64,000 nucleotides of DNA from Schizophyllum amplum. Lineage: Eukaryota; Basidiomycota; Agaricomycetes; Agaricales; Schizophyllaceae. The stretch covers positions 1 to 64,000 of the forward strand of contig VDMD01000123.1 in NCBI GenBank assembly GCA_007026445.1, written 5' to 3'. The notes under the pieces are model-generated. The model saw only the letters and a program-made list of their open reading frames with translations, was not told the DNA's origin and ran no database searches. How positions within the stretch are numbered: the first letter of the stretch is position 1; each line of letters begins with the position of its first letter. Both the position numbers and the translations under genes were made by a program. Positions 22,701-34,316 of the stretch are shown here, one piece after another.

Positions 22701-25527
22701 TGCGCTCAGCTGGAACGTCGGATTTGCTAGGCTCTGAAGTATAGTGTAAGATAGCGAGCAGCAGAGACAGGTAGGAGCGCACCAGTTGCTAGATGCGATG
22801 AGGCATCCTCCGGGTCAGCGGCAGCAGGGTCCGATAGGAAAGGCGTCCTCGTGGGACGGAAGCGGTGGATCCATCATGTTCTTCATTGCGCTCAGCTGGC
22901 ACTCGGGGCGTGGTGTCGCGGTCAGTAGGCTCTGAGGTCAGGTGAGGAGGTGATTGCGTAAATAGAGAATTATCACACACCATAGTCCAGGGAGGGGTGT
23001 GACAGCCACGGTGGCGGCAGCAGCGGCCAGCATATGAGGTTCGCTAGCGGCGATACATCTTGCTCTTCATGGTCGGTGGCCACGCGCTCGGTCGTGCCGT
23101 GGCTTGAGGTGTCTTTGGGTTGAGGTGAATAATCTGCAAAGATCAGACATGTTTGAACGTAGAACTGGTAACCATCCAGTTTAGGACACGAGGCAATGAG
23201 AGTTGAGGAATTTCAGGAACTTGTTTAGAGTCCTCGGATGACGATACGGCAGGCCCATGTTGCTCTTCAGCCCATGGGCTACTGCGGGCTGGGGGTACTC
23301 TGCGGACGAGTCAGATACGCCGAAAGGTGAGAATAGCGCCGTACCAGTCGATACTATCGACGAGGCAGTGACGGGTTGACGGATGCAGGATCTTGGTTAA
23401 AGTCCTCGGATGACGATACGGCAGGCTTCATGTCCACAGTCATGTCTTGGTTGTGGGCTCTGCAGGTTGGGGCGGGTACTCTATGAACCGGTCAGACATC
23501 GCTCCAAAGGCGAGGCTCGCGACGCACCGGTGGATACAGTGATGAGATATTAGGGCTGAGGGGTTGCAGGAACTGGGTTAGAGTCCTCGGATGGCAATAC
23601 AGCAGGTGCATCTGCTCTTCCGCGCGCTCAGTGGTGTGTGGGCACGGGGGCTCTTCGTGTTGGGGCGGATACTCTGCAGACGAATCAGTCACCGTTCGAG
23701 GGAAAGACCGGAACCACCAGTCGATGGGAACGACGAGGCTATGACGGGTGGAGGAGTGTTGGAAAGTAAGATGGCGTCGGTAGAAATGTTGATTGTCGAG
23801 GGGGCTGTTGATGCCACTTGCGTGGCCGGGTGAGTGGGAGGTTCGTCCGCGGAGCCGTGGCTCTCGCTGTCCTTCTTTCCCTCGGTTTCGTACGCAGGCT
23901 TGACATTCGTGAGGGTAGTGGAAGAGTCGTCAGACGTATCGGAGCCGTTCACCGACTGCGAGTCCGACCCTTGAGCCGACATAGCATCTGAGCCTGCCGA
24001 ATACGTTAGTAAACCCAAGCACGCACAACAGGCCTTTAGCACACACCGGCATCCTCACGACCGAGGGGCAAAGAGGGGGAGTGGGGTGAGTGGATGTTGT
24101 TCGAGTTGTTGGCGGTGTCGGTATGCTCAATGTTGTCAACCTCGTCCGCGTCGATAGTGCAGCCCTCCGCATCCTCAGGCGAGACTTGACCGACGACTGG
24201 GGCGCCCTGAGCATCGGCAGCCGTCGAGGTCGCCTGAAGCAAACATGTTGGAAAACCGTGGGAAGGAATCAACAGGCGAGAACGACTCACCCGGAACCGG
24301 AACAGGCGGAAGCATGCTTTGATGACGGTCCATGAGGCGCTGATGAGTGTACGTAACAACTTGTAGACAGCGGAGATGGCGATCTTGATGGCCCACAGCG
24401 TCCAGCGGGCGACGACGTGCTGTGGGCGGGCGTCAGCGAGCGGTCCACGGGAGATGGGGAACGAGGAAGGCGAGCAGCAGCGCAGCATCCGAGCCTCCCA
24501 GAGGAAAACAAAACCGAACTCACCAACATCGTCCCAACCTGCCCCGCGACCGCAAGCGCCACGAAGCGCACTGCGAACCGCGCTACATCGTGCACATCGA
24601 GCTCGAGGTGCTTGGCATGCTCAAAGACCCGCGTGACACAGCCGACGGCCGTGCGCGCTAAGGCGCCAAAGTCGACGCCGTCATAGACGTAGGGGTAGAT
24701 GGGTACGCCGTGCGGGTAGCCATATACACCGTCGGCGAAGATGGGCATGACATCGGCCAGGTAGTCGGGGTAGGCGAGGCCCTCGATATAGAGGACCTCG
24801 ACGCCGCATCGGCGGACGACGTGGTTATCGAGTAAAGCACCGTCGGGATGGAAATTGGAGAACCCGCCGCAGGCGGTGAACATGATGTGATGGAAGACGG
24901 CTGAGATGCCTTTGAGGATGCCAGAGATCGCGTCGCGGGGGATGACATAGACGCCATGGAGGACGGCATATGGGACGTCGAGGAGACTGGCATTACTGCC
25001 CAGATGCAATTTATGCAAGATCGGGACAGGGTCGAAGTCGTTGACGAGGGGGATCTAAGAGGGGTATGAGCATGACAAGCAACGATGTGTAGGGGGAGGG
25101 AGCTCACCAGAGTAAAGACGATGGCAGCGCAGACGGCCGCAGTCATGGTATTGCGACGCGGACCGAAGAAGGTTATGGAGCACTGAACAACGGTAAGCGT
25201 CATTCGTAAGCGCCAAGTCGGCAAACGTACCATGATCAGGGCCGCGACAAGCATCGGCCACAAAACCGGGAAGATGGCATACACATCGTTGAGGGTTAGC
25301 GTGGTGGGGCTGACGGTCCGGACAGCGCCCAAGGCGCGATCAACGTCTTTGACGTAGTGGAGGGCGGCGAAGACGAAAGATTCAAAGTAGCCAAAAACGG
25401 GCTGTCTTGGGATGAACACGGGGATACGGTTGACGACGCCTAGCCGGGTAAGGATGCTTTGGCGAGCGAGGAACATGATATGCAAGTAGTACCGGACGCA
25501 GTCGACGACAGCGTCGACGAGCGCCAT
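19714..25527 (-). CDS. Giant multi-exon membrane-anchored protein with repeated modules, unknown family
   Basis: ATG at 25527 (MALVDAVVDCVRYYLHIMFL). N-terminal exons carry hydrophobic segments (VYAIFPVLWPMLVAALIM; TAAVCAAIVFTL; FVALAVAGQVGTM; WAIKIAISAVYKLLRTLI), so this half is membrane-embedded. A Ser/Thr/Asp-rich stretch follows (SDSQSVNGSDTSDDSSTTL), then a run of short, tandemly duplicated exons (22.6-23.8 kb). Two alpha-rich modules come next: A (about 22450-21620) and B (about 21540-20700) share F/YC-x4-G-x-P-x2-R...AV and VY-x3-H-x-F...V motifs and an LLG...DGF motif. A Ser/Pro linker leads to a third C-terminal part (20630-19714) that may be more diverged. Introns are about 50 nt. 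The exon EPEYTPGPSPVLGDEGLLK joins the repeats to module A, supporting one gene, but two adjacent genes remain possible. I recognise no family. Confidence 0.6.
22600..22960 (-). repeat. Tandem duplication of an exon-intron unit (type A)
   Basis: Two units of about 190 bp. Read on the minus strand, each has an exon of pattern EPxxxD...VPAERN...(N/D)PAAADPEDA followed by GTGCG at the donor site. Conserved blocks include CATCCTCCGGGTCAGCGGCA and TTGCGCTCAGCTGG on the plus strand. The copy nearer 22.9 kb appears frame-shifted in its middle. Confidence 0.7.
23000..23760 (-). repeat. Tandem array of an exon-intron unit of about 175 bp (type B)
   Basis: Three clear copies and one diverged copy, marked on the plus strand by AGTCCTCGGATGACGATACG (near 23230, 23400 and 23585) and by GGGTACTCTGC/GGATACTCTGC at the exon start. 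The best-preserved exon reads EYPPQHEEPPCPHTTERAEE on the minus strand; the diverged copy near 23100 reads YSPQPKDTSSHGTTERVA. Confidence 0.7.
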
Positions 25528-26379
25528 GATAATGGTCAGGAGCGGACTGCAGAGTCGGCGCCTAACGCGGTGTTTGGCGTTCTTGGAGCTGAGAATCTAA
25601 AGACTCAATCAGCAGGCGGTTGGGGGACGCAATGGTGGGTGTCAGGAAGAAAGCTGTGGAGGCGAGTGAAAGAAGCTTTGGCCTTTTATCATGCGGTGAC
25701 CTCTCTGTGGGAACGTTGGCTCGTGGTTCCGTGGGCGCCAGATTTTAACAATAAAAAGCCGGGCGATTGCTCCGTTTGGAAACCCCCATGTTTCCGCGAT
25801 GGGTAGCTGCATGCCAGATGGGCGGAATGTCCTGCGGTAGTAGCACCATGGATACGAAGAGCTTAAGCACCTCCAGGACAAGCTCGATACCTACTCTTAA
25901 CCTGAAGGGGGCTGTCTGAGACGCGCCCACTACTGATAACATTCATCAGTGGGAAGAAAGCGCGGACTTCGAATTCTGTCACTCACAGGGTGAAGATCAC
26001 GGTCTAAAAAAGGAGGGCTGTATTGCTTGGGAAAAACCTGCATAATCAGGCGGTGCGGAGCCACTGCTCTGCAATCGGATTGGCTGACCGCCATCGCTGC
26101 GCCGGTCACGCCTCGTGGAACATCTGACTCCAAGCGCGAAATTGTGCAGGAATCCGTATATTAATTTCGTCATTGAAACAGCATCAAGTGACTGTGAGCG
26201 CGCGCCCGGACACCCGGACATCCGGTGCCGTGACCCGTCGAGAACAAGAAGGAGTTGACGCCTGTTTGGTTTCCATTGTTCTTGTACATAAGGTCAAATG
26301 TGGCGTTCGGGCCGCGCTTGCCGTCGCGTCGCCGGTCGTGCACGGCGGTGATCAGCTCTGCTTTCTCCCACCACCCGCC
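25528..26379. other. Divergent intergenic region
   Basis: About 850 bp between the minus-strand giant gene and the plus-strand phosphatase gene, presumably holding both promoters. I saw no convincing TATA element and no additional coding exon. Confidence 0.5.
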
Positions 26380-27789
26380 ATGTCTCTGTATAATCCCGAC
26401 CGCTGGATCGACCAACTGATGAGCTGCAAACACCTATCGGAGCCAGAAATGAAGATTCTCTGCGAGCGCGTTCGCTCCATTTTGCTCGAAGAGTCGAATA
26501 TCCAGCCCGTCTCCAGCCCCGTCACATCTGCGGCGACATCCACGGGCATTCTGGGACCTGCTTGAGCTTCTGCGCAAGGGAGGTGATATCCCAGACACCA
26601 GCTACATCTTCATGGCACGTACGTGCTCTTATGCTGTGCAGGCGGGCAAGCTGAACGCTCACCAGGGCGACTTTGTCGATCGCGGACACTATAGTCTCGA
26701 GACGGTCTCCCTGCTACTTGCGCTGAAGGCAAGGTACTCTGCTCGAGTGACCCGACAGAACACACTCATGACGGTACGCAAGATACCCAGACAAGGTGTC
26801 ATTGCTGCGCGGGAACCACGAGAGCAGGCAGATTACGCAGGTGTATGGGTTCTACGGTGTGTGGCATGCGCCGTGTGCGAGAGAAGGCTAGCTAACGTGC
26901 AATTCCAGATGAGTGCCAGCAAAAGTACGGTAGCGCGACCGTCTGGAAGGCATGTTGCAACGTCTTTGACTACCTAAATCTCGCTGCAGTGCGTCCGATC
27001 ACGAAGCCGTCTCCTCCTTCTCACCATCGCTTAGATCATAGACGGGGAAACATTATGCGTACACGGTGGCCTGTCCCCAGACATCCGAACCCTGGATCAG
27101 ATCCGCGTTCTCTCACGAGCGCAGGAGATACCACACGAAGGCGCCTTGTGCGGTGCGTTGTTGTCCACATCTCCGAGCCACTATATCTGACTCCATGCAG
27201 ACCTGATGTGGTCCGACCCCGACGAGGTCGACAACTGGGCTGTCAGCCCCCGTGGCGCAGGATGGCTATTCGGTGGCTCCGTTACACGAGAGGTGCGGCG
27301 CTTGCGGCGACAATCTACCCTCACGCCGACTGACGACGCCCCCAGTTCAACCACGTCAACTCCCTCCGGCTCATCGCCGCGCACACCAGCTCATCCAAGA
27401 GGGCTACAAATACATGTTCGACGACGGCCTCGTCACCGTGTGGTCCGCGCCCAACTACTGCTACCGGTGCGGGAACCTCGCGTCCATCCTCACCATCCGG
27501 GAGGACGGCGAGCGGTGCTTTACGGTGTACGGCGCCGCGGAGGAGAACGAGCGCGATGTGGGGATGCAGGCAAAGAAGATGGTGAGTGGATGCGACTTGT
27601 CATTCGACGGATCTTGTTGCGCGAAGACGATGATGCGCAGTGCAAAGACAACGATGTGTGGTGGTGCGAAGACGATGATGCGCTGGAGTGAGGGGATCCT
27701 GTTCTTCATTGTTCTCGAGTGATCCGTCACGACTCTATCGATGCCATTGCTGATGGTATGCACAGAATCATACACCATACTTTATGTGA
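26380..27789 (+). CDS. PP2A-like serine/threonine phosphatase catalytic subunit (PP4/PP6/PPG1 type)
   Basis: PPP-family phosphatase. The ATG at 26380 starts [19 protein letters not shown], then [15 protein letters not shown], as in PP2A, PP4 and PP6. Metal-binding and catalytic motifs follow in order: [28 protein letters not shown] (over a splice), HGGLSP, and later [12 protein letters not shown]. Seven or so introns; the last (27583-27765) leads to a tiny terminal exon (27766-27789) ending TPYFM, the equivalent of the methylated PP2A tail. The intron at 26615-26665 seems to have a GC donor (ATG|GCACGT). Three single-base deletions interrupt the frame: near 26526 and 26548, flanking GDIHG, and near 27377, before HQL. 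All flanking codons are conserved, so consensus error is more likely than a dead gene. I cannot assign the subclass surely; the loop sequence leans to PPG1 or PP4. Confidence 0.88.
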
Positions 27790-28253
27790 AGGATTCTTCT
27801 GCGGCGCGTACTACAGCTGTATATGCAGTGATCTCTCCCTAAGGCTGTATTTGCTACTCATCACGGGACTGGACCTGGTGGGCTCCCTGGACTGGCCCCG
27901 TACCCATCTTGACGTCGTCGCTCAAGTGTTCACGGTCTAGAGACTTGGCTCACGCCCTCTGGACGTCGTCCTCCGGCGAGTACTCTGCGGATACCGTTGA
28001 TGACGCCTGAGGCATGAGGAATTAAGCGCGCGTAAGCAAGAATCGAGACCCTTAGACTCGGGGTTTAAACTTGTAGATGTGCGGGTAAGACGCATTGATC
28101 ACGTGCCACGGACCGGATGCCGTGTCACTGTCAGATCCACGCGCTGCGCTCATTTTCCTCCTGCGGTCAAGCCAGTCTCGGTTGCTGCATTTCCAGTCTG
28201 TTGTCCCTCACACAAACAAATGTGCTAGATTGAACTTGTTTTTCAGAAGCAAC

Positions 28254-29956
28254 ATGCATCGGTGTCTTACCGTACCCGAGATTTGGCACCTGATCTGCGA
28301 GATCATTGCCTACGACGATACCAAGCGTTCTCGAGACTTAGGATCGCTATCCTTATGTTGCAAACGCTTCTATGCTCCCGCTGTATCAGCTCTCTGGAAG
28401 GATCTGCTCAGCCCTCGGTCGTTGTTACGCACTTTACCGTCCACCGTCTTCAAGGAAGGAAGCGAACAATCTGTAAGACATGAGCTGAGGGATACGAGCC
28501 TTACTCAATGACCGCATAGGAGATCATCCCGAACATTGAACCGAATGACCTTAAGCTCTTTAACTTCTACGCGCCCCTGGTGCATTCCCTGCGCATGATC
28601 TCGTTCCCAGATGCCATATGTCTCGCATCCCTCTCCGCTAGCTGCCCACGCCCTCTTCTGCCTAATCTTCGGAGCCTCCAGTGGATCGGAGTTCCAGCCA
28701 GCCTTCTCGACCATATCCTACCCTTCCTCCACAAAAATATTGTGGAGCTTCAGATATATCTGGATTCCGATTTCTATGACGAGACGGTGTTGCCGCTTCT
28801 TGCGCGCCTACACACTATCTGTCCTAACGTCCGCGACTTTTGCCTGACGGGTGTCCGCCCCGACGGCAATAAAGAGCATGATCGCATTGTCTCCGAGCTC
28901 GCCACGCGCTGGGAGCATATCCAAACTCTCAGGATCCCACTACTCAACGAGACGGACCTCCGCAAAGTAGCGACACTTCCTCGTCTTCGATCCCTCGACA
29001 TTCAGATGCCGTGCAAAGAGTCCTCGTCTCCGTCACCCATTCCAGGACCGGCATTCCCAGCTCTGCGTCGTCTGACCATGCAAGTCCCCTCAATGGAGTA
29101 CGGTGCTCGGTTCTTGAGCATTGGACAGTCGAAAATTGACCTTGAGGCGCTCAGTATCGGAGTCTTCGGCGTCGGGCTGAAGTGCGAATGGGCCTCATTG
29201 CTGCCAGTGGTGGCACAGTCTTGCGTGGCGCAGACGCTTCGCGTCATCACGCTCGAGGACTCTTCCTTCGGCGCCCTCGAGCAGGTCTCCCAGGACGGCG
29301 CCGAGTGGCCTTACTCTCTCAACTTCGACGCTCTGCACCCGCTATTCACCTTCTCCATTCTCACTCACCTGACTCTTGGGTGCCGTCAGGGCTTCCTCCT
29401 GAACGACCTTCAGATGCGGGAACTAGCGATGGCCTGGCCACTGATGGAAAAACTCGTGTTAGGGACCACCCATCACGAAGCTGATCATGAGCCGCCCGAG
29501 CGCCCACATACGGCAACCATTCAATCGCTCGTCTCCCTCGCACGCTACTGTCCACGCCTGCGCTACCTCGCATTCGACTTCGACGCCACGTCCGTTGTGT
29601 ACGACGAAGACTCTATGCGCGACGTGCGGCAGTTTAGCCTCACTGACCTTACGGTCGAACTATCGCCCATCAAGAAAGCGCGCGTTGTTACCGCGCTCCT
29701 CTCTGCTATGTTTCCAAATCTCCGATTGGTATGCAGCGGATCGGCTTGGGGGGAGGATGGACCGAACGCGGGAGTTGACGTCGATGCAGAACTAAGGCGG
29801 CAGAGCAAATGGATGCAGGTGACGCGCCTCGTACGTATGCTGTGGAATCACCGCGCACAAACTCGAGGACAACAGGGAGATAGCGGGCAGAGTTTGACTG
29901 TCGAGAGCGCGCTGAATTCTCTGGAGGAGTACGATACGGATGATTCAGACATGTGA
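28254..29956 (+). CDS. F-box protein 1, expanded basidiomycete family
   Basis: Likely substrate receptor of an SCF ubiquitin ligase. Exon 1 starts at 28254 (MHRCLTVPEIWHLICEII) and holds the F-box, ending ...LCCKRFYAPAVSALWKDL. A phase-0 intron at 28473-28519 (47 nt) precedes one long exon of 1437 nt with leucine-rich, LRR-like repeats (PLLPNLRSLQW, ILTHLTLGCRQGFLL, CPRLRYLAFDF) and an acidic end, EEYDTDDSDM. Total about 551 residues. The same two-exon plan, with the same boundary, recurs in the genes at 34.3, 46.8 and 54.9 kb. Convergent with the RBR gene that ends at 30163. Substrate unknown. Confidence 0.88.
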
Positions 29957-30162
29957 TTGGTATGGTGAGTCGTGCACGTATGGAACATGAATCTTGCGAC
30001 GTTGTCTTGCTATGCAAGCCTTTTTGACCTACACGCTATACGATACCATACTGCGATGGTTGTTCGTGTCAGAAAGAGACATTTACAACTTGCGTATTCC
30101 TTGTACGAAGGTATACAGCCGGCCGCCTCAGCAGGGCCAAGAAGAAGATGCTATGTACAGAA

Positions 30163-31675
30163 TCACAGCCTGTTCCTTGCACATCTTACGCAGGCCATCA
30201 TCGCGCAGTCCTTGCAAAACTAGCGGACGGTGAGTTGCGACCAACAGGACTCCGACAAGCAATATCCGACTCACCAAAAGGTACTGATCCAAGAAATGAT
30301 AGCAAGATTCACAAGCACCCCCTCCGTTACGCCTCCTCCACCGATGGCCGTCCGCGCCACAGTCATGGTTATAGCGTAACCTCTCCACCCTCTGCTGCAC
30401 GCGCTCCCGGAAGACGGTAGGCGCCGCTTGCTGCGCACCCGCCCCCAGCTCGTTCTCTACTCGTAGTCTCGCAGTTTCCAACAGCCGGTTCTCGTCCCAC
30501 TGGCGGCACTGGCAGCCCTTCCACGGCACGGCGCAGAGGTAGCAAAACTGCGCGCGGCAGCGACACGTCATGTGAAAACAGCCCTGGCTAAGCTCGACGA
30601 TGTTGCGGCACTCCGGGCACGTCTGCCACCCCTGCGCGGTCGCGAGGTCGCGCACGGCTGCCGCGGCGCGGTTCTCTGCGCAAGCAGCCCCCGGGTGCGC
30701 GCGTTGCTTGCAAGACGCGCAAGCCGGGTCTCCACATCGTGGACAAAGGACCTCTTTCCCCGCGTCGTCCGTCGTACCAAGGAAGTGGGAGCAGGTGGCG
30801 TTGGGACAGTAGAGCCGGCGCATTGCGGGCGTACCGAACTCAGCGGCCTTGGCATCGAAGGTGCGCTGCATCTTGCTGTCGAGCAAGCTACGGATGGACG
30901 TGAGGGGAAGGGGCCGGCCTTCGCAGCGGAGGGGCCATAGGGATTCGTCCATCATGGCGGACGCGACGAGAGCGCGGGTGCAGCCCTGACAGTAGAAGTG
31001 GCCGCAGGGGCCTTGGACGCGTTGTTGGTTGCCGATGTCGTCCATACAGACGATGCACTCGATGACGATGTCGACACTAAAGATTGACTTGTGTAAGCAT
31101 GAAAGCGATTGTTGAGTTCCAGCTCACCCTTTTTTGCCAGAGGTTCCGCTTGACGATGGGCCGGCGCGAAGCACAGCTGGTACATCAACGGGGACCGCTG
31201 CATTTCTGACTCTGTCATTCACAACCCACGAGTAAGCATCCTGATCATGGACGTTCTCCAAAAACAACACTCACCCCTCCTCACCCCTCGCAGCCCTCTC
31301 AGCCATTTCCTGCGCGCGCGATCGCGCCGGTGGCGGTCGTCCATTCGACAGCGCTTCCGCGTATAGATGGTCGTCCAGCGCCGCTTGCTCCGCCGCTGCC
31401 GCTGCGCTCAGCACCTCCTGGTCCGCCTCTAACGCCTCGTCCAAGCTCTCCGCGAACCTGAAGTCGTCCATCGCGCTCAGCAGCGCCTGATAGATAAGCG
31501 CCTGCTCCACCATCGCCGTTTCTTCATCCGTGGGCGGGGCATCAGCACGCGCCTTGCGCTTGCGACGGCTGTCGATGTCTTCGATGTCTTCGAGGGCGAG
31601 CTGCGCGACCAGCCGCGCGGTGGCGCGATCGAGGTCCATGGAAAATGGTGACGAGACGGTCAGTGCGCTATTCAT
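30163..31675 (-). CDS. RBR (RING-IBR-RING) E3 ubiquitin ligase 1, intact
   Basis: Start at 31675 (MNSALTVSSPFSMDLDRAT) with the LVAQLALEDIED motif shared by its paralogue at 33.7 kb, then an Ala/Glu-rich helical region. After two introns, RING1: CIVC...CGHFYCQGC...LRC. The IBR follows: YCPNATCSHF...CPRCGDPACASCKQRAH. RING2: CPECRNIVELSQGCFHMTC, where the Cys after SQG matches the catalytic thioester cysteine of RBR ligases, then CRCRAQFCYLC. The C-terminal zinc-binding extension (CESCYHFLDQYLL) continues over an intron into a terminal exon (30163-30219) reading CKDCAMMACVRCARNRL before the stop. All metal ligands expected of the family appear present. Substrates unknown. Confidence 0.88.
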
Positions 31676-31983
31676 GGCAACCGTGGGCTAGCGCCTGCTT
31701 ATCGCCCTTGTCGATGGCGAGCCCATTAAGCGCCGCCAGAGGGGAGGCCGGCGCCTAGATGGGCGGATCCTAGGATACCCGCTCATAGAGGAGGCTTGCG
31801 CTTCTATCTAGGGTCCTCGCAGGTGGTCATGACCGCCGAATTCCGCCAATCGATATCGAGGATTATCGGGAATTCATATGCCTTAGGAGCGCTAGATGAG
31901 TAGTACTGAGAACAGGATGCTTGAGACTGACAGCGACCCCGCTCACCCGTCAAGTGCTCACGAAGAGGAAGAACAAATTGGGT

Positions 31984-33734
31984 TCAAATTACAATTTTCC
32001 CTGCGCTAAACCTCTGCAGCTGTCTGGTCTGCCTCCGTGCACAGACATGTCCCCCGGCATAAGCACCACCGCACAAGTAGCAAAACTCCGCTCCGCATCT
32101 GCACTGCATATGCGGGCAACCATACGTACGATCCACCGGTAGCCCCGCACGACGGACAACGCTGCCACTGGTTCTCCTTCACCAGCGTATCGAATAGCGA
32201 AGTCGCCTGCGCCACACAGTCCGCCCGTCGTGGCCCCTGCCGACACCGTGCCGCGCACGTCCTGATGCCGCATGCTGTGCACGTCAGAGAGCGGAAGGCG
32301 TTCCGCCAGCACCGGTCCCCGCGTCCGAGCCGAGGAAAGCAGAGCAAGGCGCCGTTGCACAGTACACTCGATCGGCGGGAGCAACGGCATATTCGTTTGT
32401 TTCTCCTGAAATTGAGCGAGAGATGGGCCGGAAGCAGCTGTTCCACAGCGTTCAGCGAGAGCGCGTGCTCGCAGCACCGCAGGGGGAAAAGGCTCTCATC
32501 CATGAGTGCGGAAGAAACGAGTGTCGAGAGGCATTCACTACAAAAATGGTGTCCGCATGGACCGCCGACGCAGTCAGTAGAATTCGTCAGGTCGTAGCAA
32601 CCTTCACAAGTGTTGCGAGTCGGATGTCTGTAAGTAAGATGAGTGAGTGCGAAATTGGCTAGAAGACGAAGCGAGCACGTACTCCTCCCGCTCGAACTGC
32701 TCCGCTAGGTCCAGCGTTCTCTCCGCGCGAGTCACGGCTTCTTCTGCGACGTCCATAGCTTGAATCAGGCTTTCAACGACGAGTTTACCACGCCGCGCAA
32801 CCTGCTCCGCAGACAGCGGCGAATCAGGCTCTAGTGAGCTCTGCTGCCCGTGAGACGAAGGCGGCGAAAATTCGAGTTCTGGGGTTATGACCTCTTCGGC
32901 TAAGTCAAGACTGTGGTCCGAACCCAAGTTGTCAGTCGCCGCCGCGTGACCAGCGTCGCTTTCATCGTACTCGAGATCAGAGGCGTCGTCGGCTGGAGCG
33001 TCGGTCGTCCTGCTTTCCGGTCAGCCTACATATCTGCGACGCGCGGATAATTGACGCACGCATATTGGTAAACAGGAACCAGGTCTTCAAAGCCCTCCAT
33101 GAACACGAATCGAAGGCTGCGCTGCCCAGGCGCTTCCGGCTGTGCCTCTGGTAGCAAGTTGCTCGACGACAAAGTTCCTTCATTGCGCGCGGTTGAGGCT
33201 GAAGCTGACGAAGAGGCCGAGGAAGAGTATGAGGATGAGAATGGTGACAGCACCGGGGATATCACAGCTACCGCGCTCGCCTCAGCTATGAGACCAATCG
33301 GAGCTGATCCTGACGATCCGGCACTTGCACCGTACTGAACGAGAGTGGGTGCGTCACCGTGCGCTGAGCCGGCGTCATCCTCTGGTTCCGGCGTGGGCGC
33401 GCCCGACATGGCCGCTCTCGCGCTCGTTGATGCAGCAGGTTGCGCTACCGTATTCGCGGTGCTATATTGATAGTCAGCATGCGCGCACAACGTAGTGACA
33501 TCCTACGCACGACGTAGTTGGCTCTTGCTGCGTCCTGGCTCGCCGGGTGGGTGTTATGCCAAAGTCCCTCAGCATCGTCTCGAGCACCTCCGCTTGAAGG
33601 TCAAAGGCCAATTGTTGATCGCCGAGATCATCTGCGGCCTCGTCGAGGTCTTCGAGAGCGAGCTGGGCGATGAGCGATGCAGTCTCCTGATCGAGCGCCG
33701 TAGGGGAGGACGGGAGGGCCAGGAGCATCGACAT
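31984..33734 (-). pseudogene. RBR E3 ligase 2, frameshifted copy
   Basis: Paralogue of the gene just downstream. It starts at 33734 with MSMLLALPSSPTALDQETAS and LIAQLALEDLDEAADD. The middle exons are low-complexity (SSSYSSSASSSASAST), then a helical stretch, AEEAVTRAERTLDLAEQFER. RING1 is good (CEGC...CGHHFCSEC...PLRCC). Beyond it the frame changes: LAQFQEKQ lies in another frame (about 32400), the IBR start (VLCNGALLCF) is back in the first frame (about 32340), and RING2 breaks at about 32142, where CPSCGA and GCPHMQCRCGAEFCYLC are one base out of register. Many IBR cysteines are missing. Probably decaying, though base errors of the kind seen elsewhere here could contribute. Confidence 0.75.
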
Positions 33735-34316
33735 CGGAGTGCGCGCTGGAAGTGTCAGGAATAGGGAAGTATCAAGAGTGGCGCGGGTGAACGCGGACGG
33801 GCTGAGTTATCGAGCGAAGGAAAGCAGGTCAGTATGCCTTTGCCAGCGATGTCTCAAGGCGACTTGGACGAACTCAAAAGGTGTTGTGGTGCGAGGACAG
33901 GTGGTGACGCACGCTATCTGCCGCGGAGTGAGCACTGAGTTACGATGGAGATAGCGGGGATCTGTCGAGCGTCTATCAAAGTATGGGCGTCCATCGGGAC
34001 GGGCCTCGAGCCCATTGCTTCGATATCCATCTTACAGCATACGGGCGCTACTTCTCAATACTGCCTAGGTTTCAGCTGTTTACAGAAGTCAAGTTGGCAA
34101 TGAGGATTGGATGTGTCCAGCATGAGGGGGAGAAAGACAGAATATCTTCGGCAAAGCGCGAACTTTAGGCGAACAGCTACAATGTCACACAGTCACAGAG
34201 CACGTGTTTCGGAAATTCGCCTCTCTGCCTTTTACTCATTCCTGCAGTCGTGCCAGTGGAAGACAGCGTAAAGAGTTTCTTCCCAACTCGAACATCTCTT
34301 GATTATAAACTACCAG
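33735..34316. other. Divergent intergenic region
   Basis: About 580 bp between the divergent RBR 2 and F-box 2 genes, presumably both promoters. No further gene seen. Confidence 0.5.
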
